Shown here piece after piece: positions 50,950 to 61,912 of a stretch of DNA of 64,000 nucleotides. Every line of letters starts with the position of its first letter. Positions within the stretch are counted from its first letter, which is position 1. Below the pieces are notes generated by a model, which had not been told where the DNA came from, did no database searches, and saw nothing but the letters and a program-made list of their open reading frames with translations. The stretch is from contig CCNC01000045.1 of the NCBI GenBank assembly GCA_000824845.1, positions 124,001 to 188,000 on the forward strand, given 5' to 3'. The translations under genes were made by a program, and so were the position numbers. This stretch comes from Mesorhizobium sp. ORS 3359. Lineage in GTDB: Bacteria; Pseudomonadota; Alphaproteobacteria; Rhizobiales; Rhizobiaceae.

Positions 50950-52029
50950 ATGAACGCAGCCATTCGCCTCCCGGCCGAACAGGTCTACGCCGCCGAACTG
51001 CAGGCGCTGGCGCGCGGCGACGACCGGCAAAAGCCTGCCGGCTGGAGGCTGTCTCCGAAGGCCGTGCTCACTTACCTGATGGGCGGAAAGGCGACAGACG
51101 GCACGGTGATTTCGCCAAAATATGTCGGCCGCCGGCAATTGATGGAAACGGCGGTCGCCACGCTCGCGACCGACCGCGCGCTGCTTCTGCTCGGCGTTCC
51201 CGGAACGGCAAAATCCTGGGTCTCGGAACATCTCGCCGGCGCGATCATGGGCAATTCGACGCTCGTCGTGCAATGCACCGCCGGCACTGACGAAAACCAG
51301 ATTCGCTATGGCTGGAACTATGCCCAGCTCTTGGCAAAGGGGCCGAGCCAGGAGGCGCTGGTGCCGACGCCGCTCTACCGCGCCATGCAGGACGGCAAGC
51401 TTTGCCGGCTGGAAGAACTGACGCGCATGGGCTCCGACGTGCAGGACACGCTGATCACCGTGCTGTCGGAAAAGATGCTGCCGGTGCCGGAGCTGAACAC
51501 CTCGATCTACGCGCAGCGCGGCTTCAACATCATCGCCACCGCCAACAACCGCGACAAGGGCGTCAACGAGCTCTCCTCCGCGCTGAAGCGCCGCTTCAAT
51601 GTCGTGGTGCTGCCTTTGCCGGACGATATGGCCGAGGAAGTCTCGATTGTCTCCCGGCGCGTCGGCGAGATGGCCGGCGGGCTGGACCTGCCGGTGCCGA
51701 AGAATGTCGGCGAGGAGATCGCGCGGGTGCTCACCATCTTCCGCGAGCTGCGTTCGGGCGCCACGGCGGACGGCAAGGTGACGCTGAAGACGCCGTCGGG
51801 CTCCCTCTCCACCGCCGAGGCGATCGCAACCATGGTCAGCGGTCTCAGCCAGGCGGCATGGTTTGACGACGGCAAGCTGCATGCCGAAGGCCTGGCGCCG
51901 AGCCTTGTCGGCGCCATCGTCAAAGACCCGGTGCAGGACAAGGTGGTGCTGGAGGAATATCTGGAGACGGTGCTGAAGAAGCGGCCGGACTATGCCGGCT
52001 ATTATGCGGCGCTCAACGCGGCCATCTGA
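50950..52029 (+). CDS. MoxR-family AAA+ ATPase (YehL-like)
   Basis: 359 residues. Walker A GVPGTAKS (82-89); sensor-1 IIATANNRDKG (~195-204); arginine-finger region ALKRRF (211-216). The Walker B site, normally hydrophobic-D-E, reads LCRLEELTR (151-159): the Asp position is Leu and two Glu follow, which I recall as typical of the YehL subgroup. MoxR ATPases act as chaperones that remodel or load VWA proteins and their clients. Sits 3 bp before the DUF5682 gene. Confidence 0.88.
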   Translation: MNAAIRLPAEQVYAAELQALARGDDRQKPAGWRLSPKAVLTYLMGGKATDGTVISPKYVGRRQLMETAVATLATDRALLLLGVPGTAKSWVSEHLAGAIMGNSTLVVQCTAGTDENQIRYGWNYAQLLAKGPSQEALVPTPLYRAMQDGKLCRLEELTRMGSDVQDTLITVLSEKMLPVPELNTSIYAQRGFNIIATANNRDKGVNELSSALKRRFNVVVLPLPDDMAEEVSIVSRRVGEMAGGLDLPVPKNVGEEIARVLTIFRELRSGATADGKVTLKTPSGSLSTAEAIATMVSGLSQAAWFDDGKLHAEGLAPSLVGAIVKDPVQDKVVLEEYLETVLKKRPDYAGYYAALNAAI

Positions 52030-52032
52030 ACC

Positions 52033-54288
52033 ATGACGCAGGGCGGCATCAGCTATTTCGGCATCCGCCACCACGGGCCGGGTTCCGCCGGGAGCCTGGT
52101 CAAGGCGTTGCAGGAATTGCAGCCGGTCGCCGTGCTGATCGAGGGGCCGGCGGATGCCTCGCCACTGTTGCCGCTGCTCGCCAGCCCCGACATGAAGCCG
52201 CCGGTAGCGCTGCTCTGCTATCCGGAGGATGATCCTGCCGCGACCAGCTTCTGGCCCTTCGCCGAATTCTCGCCGGAATATCAGGCAGCACTTTGGGCCG
52301 TCGCCAACAAGGCGGCGCTGCGCTTTATCGACCTGCCGTCGGCCGCGCGGCTTGCGGAGAAGGCGGCTGAAGCGGCAGCGGACACCGAAGCAGCCGAGGC
52401 GGAGGCCAAGGACGAGCAGGGCGAAAAACCCACGCGCATGCAGGATCCAATTGGCACCCTGGCGCGTGCCGCCGGCTATGAGGACGGCGAGAGCTGGTGG
52501 TCGGACATCATCGAGCAGAATCCCGAGCCCGGCCCGATCTTCGCGGCCATCGCCGACGCGATGACGACGCTGCGCGACGGCGAAGGTTCGATCGGCAGGT
52601 TCGAGGCCATGCGCGAGGCGCATATGCGCCTAGAGATCGCCGCAGCGCGCAAGGAATTCGACGGCCCCATGGCCGTGGTTTGCGGCGCCTGGCATGTGCC
52701 TGCCCTTCAAGCAGGGCATACGCAGAAGAGCGACCAGGCGCTGCTCAAGGGCATCGGCCGGCGCAAGACCACGATGACCTATGCGCCGTGGACCGGACCG
52801 CGCCTGGCGCTGGGCTATGGTTATGGCGCCGGCGTCGTCGCGCCGGGCTGGTGCAAGCATCTGTGGCAGACACGTGGGCAGGACGACGCCTCGGTCCTGT
52901 GGTTGGCGCGGATCGCCTCGGTGCTGCGGGCGAAGGGCCACATGATCTCCACCGCATCGCTGATCGAAGCGGAGCGCCTGGCGCGCGCGCTTGCCGCAAT
53001 CCGCGAACGGCCGAAGCCGGGCTTCGAGGAACTGCGCGATGCCTCGATCTCGGCGCTCTTCAACGGCGAGGCCCTGCTGTGGAAGATGGTCGAGGCCGAG
53101 CTGCTGCTCGGCGCCGATGTCGGCGAGATCCCGCCCGACACGCCGCTCGCGCCCTTGATTGACGATCTGCAGCGCAACCAGAAGGCTGCAAGGCTGAAGC
53201 CGGAGGCACTGGAGCGGGAACTTTCCGTCGACCTGCGCAGCGAGAGCGGTCTTTTCCGCTCGACATTGCTGCACCGGCTGAACGTGCTTGGCGTCGACTG
53301 GGGCAGGCTGACCGATGTCGGCCGCAGCCGAGGTACATTCCGCGAGCGCTGGATGCTCGGCTGGCAGCCGGAATATGCCGTCCGCCTTGTCGAGAACCTG
53401 GTCTACGGCCCGACCATCGAGAAAGCCGCCAATGGCAGGCTGATCCAGATGATCGGCGCCGCCGCGACACTCGATGCTTTGGCCACGCTGGTGCAGAGTG
53501 CGATCACGGCCGCGCTGAGCGAGGCGTCCGCCGCCGGTCTTGCCGCGCTCGAGGAAAAGGCGGCGCACAGCAGCGAGTGCCTGGAGTTGTTGGCCTCGGT
53601 GCCGCCGCTTGCCGACATCATCCGCTACGGCGAAGCGCGCAAGACCGAGACCGAGCGACTCGCCGGCCTGCTGGAGCGGCTGATCATCGAAGGTTCCATC
53701 GCGCTGCCTTACGCGGCGCGCAATCTCGACGCGCAGGCCGCTGCCGCGCTGATGGGAGCGCTGCGCAAGACCGACGAGGCGATCAAGCTGGTCGAGCCGG
53801 ACGAGCATGTCCTCGAAGCCTGGCGTAACGGGTTGGCGGCCGTGCTGGATTCGTCACGCTCCACGGCGCTGGTTGCCGGCTGCGCCGCGCATCTGCTCTA
53901 CGAGGCTGGGCGGCTCTCAGCCGATGAGACTGCCGATCTCCTGGCAAGGCGCCTGTCGCCGGGAACGCCCGTGATCGATGCCGCCGCCTTCTTCGAAGGT
54001 TTCTTCAGCGGCGCCGGCCAGCGACTGATCTATGACGAGCGTTTGCGCGGCGCTGTCGATGCCTGGCTGGCCTCGCTCGACGAGGAGGCCTTCGTCGCGC
54101 ATCTGCCGCTGTTGCGCCGCGTCTTCTCCAACCTCGACAGCATGGAGCGCCGCCGCCTCATCGAGGCCGTGCTTGGCAAGAGAGCGAGCCTGCCCGCCGG
54201 GCTGATTCCGGCGCCGGATGGCGCGGGATGGAACAGGCATTTTGGTCTTCTCGCGAAGCTGCTGGCAGGGGAGGCCAATCATGGCTGA
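52033..54288 (+). CDS. DUF5682-family protein (YehM-like)
   Basis: 751 residues, close to the length I recall for E. coli YehM (~759). Starts ISYFGIRHHGPGSAGSLVKAL, resembling a TraB/PrgY/gumN-like domain (GPADASPLL, AVVCGAWHVPAL), followed by a long helical C-terminal half with LVENLVYGPTIEKAANGRL. The H-H-G and G-A-W-H motifs might be metal or substrate residues of a TIKI/TraB-like fold; that is inference. Overlaps the VWA gene by 8 bp. Confidence 0.82.
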   Translation: MTQGGISYFGIRHHGPGSAGSLVKALQELQPVAVLIEGPADASPLLPLLASPDMKPPVALLCYPEDDPAATSFWPFAEFSPEYQAALWAVANKAALRFIDLPSAARLAEKAAEAAADTEAAEAEAKDEQGEKPTRMQDPIGTLARAAGYEDGESWWSDIIEQNPEPGPIFAAIADAMTTLRDGEGSIGRFEAMREAHMRLEIAAARKEFDGPMAVVCGAWHVPALQAGHTQKSDQALLKGIGRRKTTMTYAPWTGPRLALGYGYGAGVVAPGWCKHLWQTRGQDDASVLWLARIASVLRAKGHMISTASLIEAERLARALAAIRERPKPGFEELRDASISALFNGEALLWKMVEAELLLGADVGEIPPDTPLAPLIDDLQRNQKAARLKPEALERELSVDLRSESGLFRSTLLHRLNVLGVDWGRLTDVGRSRGTFRERWMLGWQPEYAVRLVENLVYGPTIEKAANGRLIQMIGAAATLDALATLVQSAITAALSEASAAGLAALEEKAAHSSECLELLASVPPLADIIRYGEARKTETERLAGLLERLIIEGSIALPYAARNLDAQAAAALMGALRKTDEAIKLVEPDEHVLEAWRNGLAAVLDSSRSTALVAGCAAHLLYEAGRLSADETADLLARRLSPGTPVIDAAAFFEGFFSGAGQRLIYDERLRGAVDAWLASLDEEAFVAHLPLLRRVFSNLDSMERRRLIEAVLGKRASLPAGLIPAPDGAGWNRHFGLLAKLLAGEANHG

Positions 54289-55516
54289 TGAAGCGACCGG
54301 CCCGGACCTTGATCCAACCATGGACAATCGCGAGCGCCGCTGGCGGTTGGCGATTGGTGCCGACGATCAATCCTCCTCGGCGCTGTCGGCCGAGGACCGA
54401 AAACTGTCGGCGGCGCTCGATGCGCTTTATGGCGACGGCAGCGGCGACACCACCGGCGATCCGCGCAAGCGGCGCGGCGGGCTTGGCCGCTCGGCGCCGC
54501 GCGTCGCGCAATGGATGGGCGACATTCGCTCCTTCTTCCCGGAGCAGGTTGTCCAGATCGTGCAGAAGGACGCCTTCGAGCGGCTGAACTTGAAGCAGAT
54601 GCTGATGGAGCCGGAATTCCTCAAGGCGATCGAGGCCGACGTCAATCTCGTCGCCGACCTGATCTCCTTGCGCTCAGCGATGCCGGACAAGACCAAGGAC
54701 ATCGCCCGCTCCATCATTTCCGACATCGTCGCCAAGCTGATGCAGCGCCTCGAGCAGAAGACCGCTGAGGCGATACGCGGCGCGCTCGACAAATCGCGGC
54801 GCACCAACCGGCCACGCCAACGCGACATCGACTGGCCGCGCACCATCACGGCGAACCTTCGCCACTATCAGCCGGACCACAAGACCGTCGTGCCGGAAAA
54901 GCTGGTCGGCTTCATGCGCCGCCAGCGCCGCCTGGTCGACCTCGACGAGGTGACGCTCTGCGTCGACCAGTCCGGCTCGATGGCAAGCTCGGTCATCTAC
55001 GCCTCGATCTTCGCTGCCGTGATGGCCTCGCTCCCGGTGGTGCGGACGAAACTCGTCTGCTTCGACACGGCGATCGTCGATCTGACCGAAGAGCTCAGCG
55101 ATACGGTCGAGGTGCTGTTCGGCGTCCAGCTCGGCGGCGGCACCGACATCAACCAGGCGGTGGCCTATTGCGCCGAGCGCATCGAACGGCCGACCAAGGC
55201 GCATTTCGTTCTGATCACCGATCTCTACGAAGGCGGCAACGGCAAGGAGCTCCTGCAAAGGCTGGCAGCACTTGTCCGGTCGGGCGTCAACGTCATCGTG
55301 CTCTTGGCGCTCACCGATCAGGGCCGTCCCGGCTACGATCCGTCGATGGCCGGGTCGGTCGCGGCATTGGGCATTCCGGTCTTTGCCTGCACGCCCGACC
55401 ATTTCCCCGACATGATGGCGGCGGCGCTGCGCCGCGAGGATATCGGCGCCTGGGCGGCGGGCGCGGACATCAAGCTCATCCGTGCCGACGAGGAGACGCC
55501 GAACGCCGCCGAATAG
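54281..55516 (+). CDS. VWA-domain protein (CoxE/YehP-like)
   Basis: 411 residues from ATG 54281 (AGGGGAGG upstream). The N-terminal ~210 residues are charged and helical. The C-terminal VWA domain has an intact MIDAS: D-x-S-x-S at 229-233 (VDQSGSM), Thr288 (GGGTD) and Asp314 (ITDLYEGG). It is the metal-dependent adhesion partner expected for the MoxR ATPase. Last gene of the operon; its stop codon sits in the loop of a 12-bp hairpin. Confidence 0.9.
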   Translation: MADEATGPDLDPTMDNRERRWRLAIGADDQSSSALSAEDRKLSAALDALYGDGSGDTTGDPRKRRGGLGRSAPRVAQWMGDIRSFFPEQVVQIVQKDAFERLNLKQMLMEPEFLKAIEADVNLVADLISLRSAMPDKTKDIARSIISDIVAKLMQRLEQKTAEAIRGALDKSRRTNRPRQRDIDWPRTITANLRHYQPDHKTVVPEKLVGFMRRQRRLVDLDEVTLCVDQSGSMASSVIYASIFAAVMASLPVVRTKLVCFDTAIVDLTEELSDTVEVLFGVQLGGGTDINQAVAYCAERIERPTKAHFVLITDLYEGGNGKELLQRLAALVRSGVNVIVLLALTDQGRPGYDPSMAGSVAALGIPVFACTPDHFPDMMAAALRREDIGAWAAGADIKLIRADEETPNAAE

Positions 55517-55531
55517 CGCTCGGCGGCGTTC
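55501..55531 (+). terminator. Stem-loop spanning the VWA stop codon
   Basis: GAACGCCGCCGA (55501-55512) and TCGGCGGCGTTC (55520-55531) form a perfect 12-bp stem; the 7-base loop holds the TAG stop. No strong T-run follows. It likely defines the 3' end of the SWIM-VWA operon transcript. Confidence 0.55.
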
Positions 55532-55580
55532 GCTATGACCTTTCCGCGACCTGATCGTGACAGGGCATGCGGATGCTGCT

Positions 55581-56645
55581 TCAGCCGAATTTCGGATCGA
55601 GGCTGCCCGATTTGTAGCGCTTGGCCATCTCCGCCAGCGGAATCGGCTTGATCTTCGGCGCGTTGCCGGCGGTGCCGAACTGCTCGAAGCGCTCCTTGCA
55701 GAGCTTCTTCATCGCAGCCATCGCCGGCGTCAGATATTTGCGCGGGTCGAACTCCGACGGGTTCTCGGTCAGCACCTTGCGGATCGCGCCGGTCAGCGCC
55801 ATGCGGTTGTCCGTGTCGATGTTGATCTTGCGCACGCCATGCTTGATGCCGCGCTGGATCTCCTCCACCGGCACACCCCAGGTCGGCTTCATCTGGCCGC
55901 CATATTTGTTGATGATCTTCTGCAGCTCTTCCGGCACCGACGAGGAGCCATGCATCACCAGATGCATGTTGGGCAGACGGCGGTGGATCTCCTCGATCAC
56001 ATTCATCGCTAGCACCGCGCCGTCCGGCTTGCGCGAGAATTTATAGGCGCCGTGGCTGGTGCCCATGGCCACCGCCAGCGCATCGACATGCGTATCCCGC
56101 ACGAACTGCTCGGCCTGCACCGGGTCGGTCAAGAGCTGGTCGTGGCTGATCGCGCCTTCGACGCCATGGCCGTCCTCCTGCTCGCCGCCGCCGCTCTCCA
56201 GGGAGCCGAGCACGCCGATCTCGCCCTCCACCGACACGCCGCCCCAATGCGCCATGTCGACGACGCGGCGGGTGATGCCGGAATTATAGGCGTAATCGGC
56301 CGGAGACTTGCCGTCCTCCTTCAGCGAGCCGTCCATCATCACCGAGGTGAAGCCATACTGGATCGCGGTGACGCAGGTCGCTTCATTGTTGCCGTGGTCG
56401 AGATGCATGCAGACCGGGATATCGGGATGGATCTCGACCAGCGCGTCGATCAGCTTGGCCAGCACCACGTCATTGGCGTAGGCGCGCGCGCCGCGGCTGG
56501 CCTGCAGGATGACTGGCGACTTGGTCTCCTCGGCCGCCTCCATGATGGCGAGGCCTTGTTCCATGTTGTTCATGTTGAAGGCAGGCACGCCATAGCCATG
56601 TTCGGCGGCATGGTCGAGCAATTGTCTCAGTGTGATGCGAGCCAA
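55581..56645 (-). CDS. fba: Class II fructose-1,6-bisphosphate aldolase
   Basis: 354 residues from TTG 56645, with GGGAG upstream. It splits fructose-1,6-bisphosphate into two triose phosphates with zinc. Markers: [25 protein letters not shown] (catalytic Asp and zinc His), [12 protein letters not shown] (zinc Glu), [11 protein letters not shown] and [13 protein letters not shown]. Length and sequence fit the long Calvin-type subgroup. Part of a minus-strand group with ribH2. Confidence 0.93.
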   Translation of the reverse strand: MARITLRQLLDHAAEHGYGVPAFNMNNMEQGLAIMEAAEETKSPVILQASRGARAYANDVVLAKLIDALVEIHPDIPVCMHLDHGNNEATCVTAIQYGFTSVMMDGSLKEDGKSPADYAYNSGITRRVVDMAHWGGVSVEGEIGVLGSLESGGGEQEDGHGVEGAISHDQLLTDPVQAEQFVRDTHVDALAVAMGTSHGAYKFSRKPDGAVLAMNVIEEIHRRLPNMHLVMHGSSSVPEELQKIINKYGGQMKPTWGVPVEEIQRGIKHGVRKINIDTDNRMALTGAIRKVLTENPSEFDPRKYLTPAMAAMKKLCKERFEQFGTAGNAPKIKPIPLAEMAKRYKSGSLDPKFG

Positions 56646-56680
56646 CGAATAGTCTCCCGTATCTGTTGAAAGCGCGATTT

Positions 56681-56758
56681 AGCAGGTTGGGCCGAAACCC
56701 GGCCCAACTGCTTCTGGCCGGATTTCCGACGGACCGCAACCCACTCAGGTCGCGGTCC
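56681..56758 (-). promoter_or_regulatory. Two stem-loops between ribH2 and fba
   Basis: 56681-56693 pairs with 56701-56712 (12 bp, one bulged G) and GGACCGC (56731-56737) pairs with GCGGTCC (56752-56758). No T-run in either direction, so these may be attenuating or stabilising rather than true terminators. Confidence 0.45.
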
Positions 56759-56804
56759 TGAAATCCAAATCGGTTTAGTTCCGATGCGCTGCTCGCAAAG
56801 GGGT

Positions 56805-57563
<759 letters not shown>

Positions 57564-57608
57564 ATTAACGACGGAGGTATGGAGGGGGAGGCAGGCGCTG
57601 TCAATTGG

Positions 57609-57869
57609 CGACTAGCCAATCTCCCCCCCTCATGGGGGAGATGCCCGGCAGGGCAGAGGGGGCGCTGTCCCGCCAGCGTAACTATGCTTGGGTTCCTCGC
57701 CCCGCCAGAGGCGGGGAGAGGTGTCCGCGAAGCGGACGGAGAGGGGCCTTCGTAGGGCGCTCCCCTCTCCGTCTCGGCTTCGCCGAGCCACCTCTCCCCA
57801 CTTGGGTGGGGCGAGGAACCTTGATCCTGCAGCGCCGCGATCCTCCGCGCCCCCACGGGGGGAGATCAG
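57609..57869. repeat. Composite GC-rich intergenic repeat with large inverted arms
   Basis: Arms 57691-57746 and 57762-57820 are imperfect reverse complements (GGTTCCTCGCCCC...GGAGAGGGG against CCCCTCTCC...GGGGCGAGGAACC), each with smaller hairpins. The outer ends (CTCCCCCCCTCATGGGGGAG and CCCCCACGGGGGGAG) also pair. The words match GC-rich repeats common between Mesorhizobium genes. No gene. It abuts the mtnA stop. Confidence 0.7.
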
Positions 57870-58964
57870 CTAACCCCGCTCCGGAAACATCGCCTTCAGC
57901 CCCTCGCGCGAAGCTTTCGCCACGCCGCGCTCGGTGATGAGACCCGTCACCAGCCGCGCCGGCGTCACGTCGAAGGCCGGGTTGGCCGCCGGCGTCGCAT
58001 CCGGCGACACGCGCACCTGCGCGACCTTGCCGTCAGCCGTCTTGCCCCACACCAGCGAGACCTCGTCGCCGGAGCGTTCCTCGATCGGGATTTCCTTCAG
58101 CCCGTCGGCCACCGTCCAGTCGATGGTGGGCGAGGGCAGCGCGACATAGAAGGGCACGTCGTTGTCTGCGGCGGCCAAAGCCTTCAGATAGGTGCCGATC
58201 TTGTTGCAGACGTCGCCATTGGCCGTGGTGCGGTCGGTGCCGACGATCACCATGTCGATATCACCATGCTGCATCAGATGGCCGCCGGCATTGTCGACGA
58301 TGAGCGTATGCGGCACGCCGTGGCCGGCCATCTCCCAGGCGGTCAGCTGGGCGCCTTGGTTGCGCGGCCTGGTCTCGTCGACATAGACATGGACGGGGAT
58401 GCCGGCCTCGGTCGCCAGATAGATCGGCGCGGTGGCCGTGCCGTAGTCAACCGTCGCCAGCCACCCGGCATTGCAGTGGGTGAGGATGTTGACGGTCTCG
58501 CCCGGCTTCTTCTTCGCCGCGATCTCCTTGATGATGGCAAGCCCGTTCTCCCCAATGGCGCGGTTTAAGCCCACATCCTCATCGGCGATCTCGGCGGCCC
58601 GCCTGTATGCGGCCTCGGCGCGCTCTTCCGGCGCGAGCGGCTTCAGGAAGCGCCGCATCTCGTCCAGCGCCCAGCGCAGGTTGATCGCCGTCGGCCTCGT
58701 CCTGTGAAGCGTCTCCCACACCGCGTCGAGCGCTTCGTCCGACGGATCGTCCATCATCTGGATGGCGACGCCGTAAGCCGCGGTGACCCCGATCAGCGGC
58801 GCGCCGCGCACCCACATGTCGCGGATGGCAGTGGCGATGCCGGCGACGGTTCCGATCGTCTCTATGCGGAACTCATGCGGCAGCCAGCGCTGGTCGATGA
58901 TCTCGACCGAGCGCTTGTCGTCGCTGAGCCAGATGGTGCGGTAGTGGCGCTCGCCGACGTTCAA
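57870..58964 (-). CDS. mtnA: S-methyl-5-thioribose-1-phosphate isomerase
   Basis: 364 residues. Converts methylthioribose-1-phosphate to the ribulose form in methionine salvage. Marks: [26 protein letters not shown], catalytic Cys in [11 protein letters not shown] and catalytic Asp in [18 protein letters not shown]. Length is typical. Overlaps the mtnK stop by 4 bp, so the two are co-translated. Confidence 0.93.
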   Translation of the reverse strand: MNVGERHYRTIWLSDDKRSVEIIDQRWLPHEFRIETIGTVAGIATAIRDMWVRGAPLIGVTAAYGVAIQMMDDPSDEALDAVWETLHRTRPTAINLRWALDEMRRFLKPLAPEERAEAAYRRAAEIADEDVGLNRAIGENGLAIIKEIAAKKKPGETVNILTHCNAGWLATVDYGTATAPIYLATEAGIPVHVYVDETRPRNQGAQLTAWEMAGHGVPHTLIVDNAGGHLMQHGDIDMVIVGTDRTTANGDVCNKIGTYLKALAAADNDVPFYVALPSPTIDWTVADGLKEIPIEERSGDEVSLVWGKTADGKVAQVRVSPDATPAANPAFDVTPARLVTGLITERGVAKASREGLKAMFPERG

Positions 58965-60229
58965 ATTCTGCTCTCCTGTTCGATCAGCGCGGCCAGATTG
59001 TTGACCTCGTCGATGCTGTGGATCTGGCGCCGGTTGACGGCGATGTGGCGGCCGAAGCGCAAAGCCTTGGCCTCACATCTGGCGCGCAGGTCTTGATCGG
59101 CAATGGTTTCGAAATCGGCATTGTGGGCCAGCCCCAGGATGCGCCGGTGCACCTCGATGCCGGCAAAGCCGAGCAGGTCGGTCCAGATGGAATGCAGCAT
59201 GTGGTCGAGCGCCTGTTCGGAACCCAGCCTGTCGCCCTGATCTTCGAACAGGCTTTTCTGGTAAAGCATGCCGGTGCGTTCGGTGCGCCAGAGATCCGAG
59301 AACTCGGCGCGGAAGGTTGCCCAGGTCTCGGCGGTGACGCCGAGCAGATAGGCGCGCATCGAGTCGCGGCTGCCTTTTTCCTCGTGCCCGCGCTGCGAGA
59401 AGAAGGCCATCCAGAAATTGGCGAGCAGCATGCCGACATCGAAGGCGATCGGGCCGTAGAAGGCGAATTCGGGATCGATCATCCGCGTCTCGCTGTCGGT
59501 CACCATGATCGAGCCGGAATGCAGGTCGCCATGCAGCAGCGTCTCGGCATTGGCGGCGAACAGATGCTTCAGCCGCTGCGCCTCGACCTTGAGGTCGCGG
59601 TCGGCGCGCAATTCGGCAACCAGGCCGTCGAGCTGCGGCGAGGTATGCCGGTTCATCTTGGCACCGAAATAGGGATCGGAAAACACCAGGTTCTCGGTGA
59701 TGTCGCAGAGCTCGACATTGTCGGCGAACAGCGCCAGATCGGCCTTGCGCTCCTTCGTCACCATCGACAGATCCGAGCCGCGGAACAGAGTGCGGGCCAT
59801 GAACAGGCCGATGTCACGCGCGATGTTCGGCAGTTCGCGGCCGTCGATCAGCGCGCGCCTGAGAATGACATGCGGCGGCGCCAGATATTCCATGACGATC
59901 AGCGCCTGGGTCTCGTCGAAATGGTAGATCGCCGGCACCGAGCCGGGCGCTCGGCGCTCCTGCCTGGTCAGCGCATGATATTCGAAGAAGGAGCGCTTCA
60001 AGGGCAGCGGCCAGCTGTCGCCAACCAGCCGCACATAGGGCAGCGCCTGCTTCACCACCGCCGCACCTTGGTCGCCCTCGACGATGAAGACGAGGTTCAG
60101 ATTGCCGTCACCCACCTCGCGTACTTTCCAGTGGCTGGCGTCCTTGCCGATGCGCTCGGTCAGCGCCGCGGTCTCGCCAAGGCGCTTCGGCAGCGTCTCC
60201 ACCGACAATGCTTCGAACTTCCCGGTCAT
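58961..60229 (-). CDS. mtnK: 5-methylthioribose kinase
   Basis: 422 residues from ATG 60229, with GGGGAGAGA upstream. Phosphorylates methylthioribose at C1. Protein-kinase-like fold: [18 protein letters not shown] (nucleotide loop), catalytic [11 protein letters not shown] and metal-binding [17 protein letters not shown]. With mtnA it starts methionine salvage from methylthioribose, the form expected when MTR is taken up or made by a nucleosidase. Divergent from a ribose-type ABC importer. Confidence 0.93.
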   Translation of the reverse strand: MTGKFEALSVETLPKRLGETAALTERIGKDASHWKVREVGDGNLNLVFIVEGDQGAAVVKQALPYVRLVGDSWPLPLKRSFFEYHALTRQERRAPGSVPAIYHFDETQALIVMEYLAPPHVILRRALIDGRELPNIARDIGLFMARTLFRGSDLSMVTKERKADLALFADNVELCDITENLVFSDPYFGAKMNRHTSPQLDGLVAELRADRDLKVEAQRLKHLFAANAETLLHGDLHSGSIMVTDSETRMIDPEFAFYGPIAFDVGMLLANFWMAFFSQRGHEEKGSRDSMRAYLLGVTAETWATFRAEFSDLWRTERTGMLYQKSLFEDQGDRLGSEQALDHMLHSIWTDLLGFAGIEVHRRILGLAHNADFETIADQDLRARCEAKALRFGRHIAVNRRQIHSIDEVNNLAALIEQESRI

Positions 60230-60308
60230 TCTCTCCCCTCCTGCGCGTGGTGTCCGACGATAGCGGAGCCACGGCGGCGGGGCCAAGCTAGGAAGCGCTC
60301 TGGCAAAT

Positions 60309-60330
60309 GTCAATCGTGTTGACAATTGAC
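60309..60330. promoter_or_regulatory. Inverted repeat and -35 in the mtnK/ABC divergent spacer
   Basis: GTCAAT (60309-60314) and ATTGAC (60325-60330) are inverted around a centre containing TTGACA (60319-60324), a consensus -35 for the plus strand; the -10 at proper spacing (TAGCGT) is weak. The 138-bp spacer separates mtnK from the importer, so one site could co-regulate both. Confidence 0.4.
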
Positions 60331-60367
60331 GAATGAGCCCATAGCGTCAGGAACCAGGGAGGAAGGA

Positions 60368-61879
60368 ATGGGCGCAGATGCCGTGTTCCATGTGGAGGGC
60401 TTGAGGAAATCCTTCGGCCAGAACGAGGTGCTTGGCGGCATCTCGCTCGAACTGCATGCGGGCGAGGTCACCGTGCTGATGGGCGCCAACGGCGCCGGCA
60501 AGTCGACCCTGGTCAAGATCATCAGCGGTGTCTATGCGCGCGGTGCCGGCACGATGCGGCTCGCCGGCGACGCATTCGACCCGCAAACCCCCGCCGAAGC
60601 CATTCGCGCCGGCGTCGTCACCGTGCACCAGAACATCAATGACGGCGTGGTCGCCGACCTCGATGTTGCCACCAACCTGACGCTCGACCGGCTGAGCGGC
60701 AAAGGCGCGTCGATGCTGTTCAAGCCCGCCAATATCCGCGCCGAAGCCAAGGCTGTCGCCGACCGCATGGGACTCGCAATCGACCTCAAGGCGCGCGTCA
60801 GCGATCTGTCACTGGCCGACCGGCAGATGGTGGCCATTGCGCGGGCCATGGCGCACGAGCCCAAAGTGCTGATCCTGGACGAGCCGACCTCGTCACTGTC
60901 GAGCGCCGAGGCCGACCGGCTGTTTTCGCTGATCGACCGGCTGCGCGGTCATGGCGTCGCCATCCTCTATATCTCGCACCGCATGTCCGATATCAGGCGT
61001 CTCGCTGACCGTATCGTGTCGATGCGCGACGGCGTCATCTCGGGCGTCTTCGATCAGAAACCGCTCGATTACGAGGGCGCCGTCAACGCCATGCTCGGCC
61101 GCAAGATCCACCTCGACCGGGTCGTCGCCAGAAGTTCCGCTAGTGCGGTCTTCACTGCGGAAGGCCTGCGGATCGCGCATGGCGCAAAACCGATCTCGAT
61201 GACGCTCGGCGCCGGCGAGGTGGTGGCGATCACCGGTCTTGTCGGCGTCGGCAAGACGGCGCTTGCCGAAACGCTGTTCGGCGTGCGCAGGCCGCTTGCC
61301 GGCGCGATGCAAATGGACGGCAAGCCCTACGCGCCGGCCTCGGCGCGCGAGGCGATCGCCGCCGGTGTCTTCCTCGTCGCCAAGGATCGCACCGAGAGCG
61401 GCATCGTCGCCGGCTTCAACATCGAGCGCAACATCAGCCTGCCGTTCCTGAAGCGCATGTCGAGCCTAGGCGTCATGAAGAAGCGCGCCGAGCGCCTCGC
61501 TGCCCGCCGCCAGATCGACGAGCTCGGCATCGTCTGCCGGTCCGAGAAGGACGAGCTGTCGGCGCTGTCCGGCGGCAACCAGCAGAAGGTGATGGTCGCG
61601 CGCTGGATGTCGCAGGCCTCGCGCCTCTTCATCCTCGACGAGCCGTTCCAGGGCGTCGACATCTCGGCCCGCCGTGACATCGCCGCGAAGCTGAGGGCAA
61701 GCGCCGACGGCCGCGCGACGCTGATCTTCGTCACCGAGATCGACGAGGCGCTGGAGACCGCGGACCGCATCCTGGTGATGTCGGAACACACCATCGTCGG
61801 CGAGCACCGCAATGCCGATATCGACCTCGACCGGCTGCTGGCGGAAGTGGCCGGCGGACCGCTGCATGGTGTTGCGTGA
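60368..61879 (+). CDS. Sugar ABC transporter ATP-binding protein (candidate MTR importer)
   Basis: 503 residues from ATG 60368, with GGGAGGAAGGA. Two NBDs: Walker A GANGAGKST with VLILDEPTSSLS in the first; GLVGVGKTALAE, LSGGNQQKV and FILDEPFQGVD in the second. Unlike the ATPase at 4097, the second P-loop keeps G-K-T. Ribose-type importer subunit, first gene of a set with permease and binding protein. Confidence 0.9.
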   Translation: MGADAVFHVEGLRKSFGQNEVLGGISLELHAGEVTVLMGANGAGKSTLVKIISGVYARGAGTMRLAGDAFDPQTPAEAIRAGVVTVHQNINDGVVADLDVATNLTLDRLSGKGASMLFKPANIRAEAKAVADRMGLAIDLKARVSDLSLADRQMVAIARAMAHEPKVLILDEPTSSLSSAEADRLFSLIDRLRGHGVAILYISHRMSDIRRLADRIVSMRDGVISGVFDQKPLDYEGAVNAMLGRKIHLDRVVARSSASAVFTAEGLRIAHGAKPISMTLGAGEVVAITGLVGVGKTALAETLFGVRRPLAGAMQMDGKPYAPASAREAIAAGVFLVAKDRTESGIVAGFNIERNISLPFLKRMSSLGVMKKRAERLAARRQIDELGIVCRSEKDELSALSGGNQQKVMVARWMSQASRLFILDEPFQGVDISARRDIAAKLRASADGRATLIFVTEIDEALETADRILVMSEHTIVGEHRNADIDLDRLLAEVAGGPLHGVA

Positions 61880-61912
61880 GATCGTGCGGATGACGAGACT
61901 TGGAGTGCAGGC

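Noticed and set aside
57609..57869. The GC-rich inverted repeat as a coding region
   Set aside because: Short frames here give low-complexity Pro/Arg/Gly proteins and the sequence is dominated by palindromes; it is a dispersed repeat.
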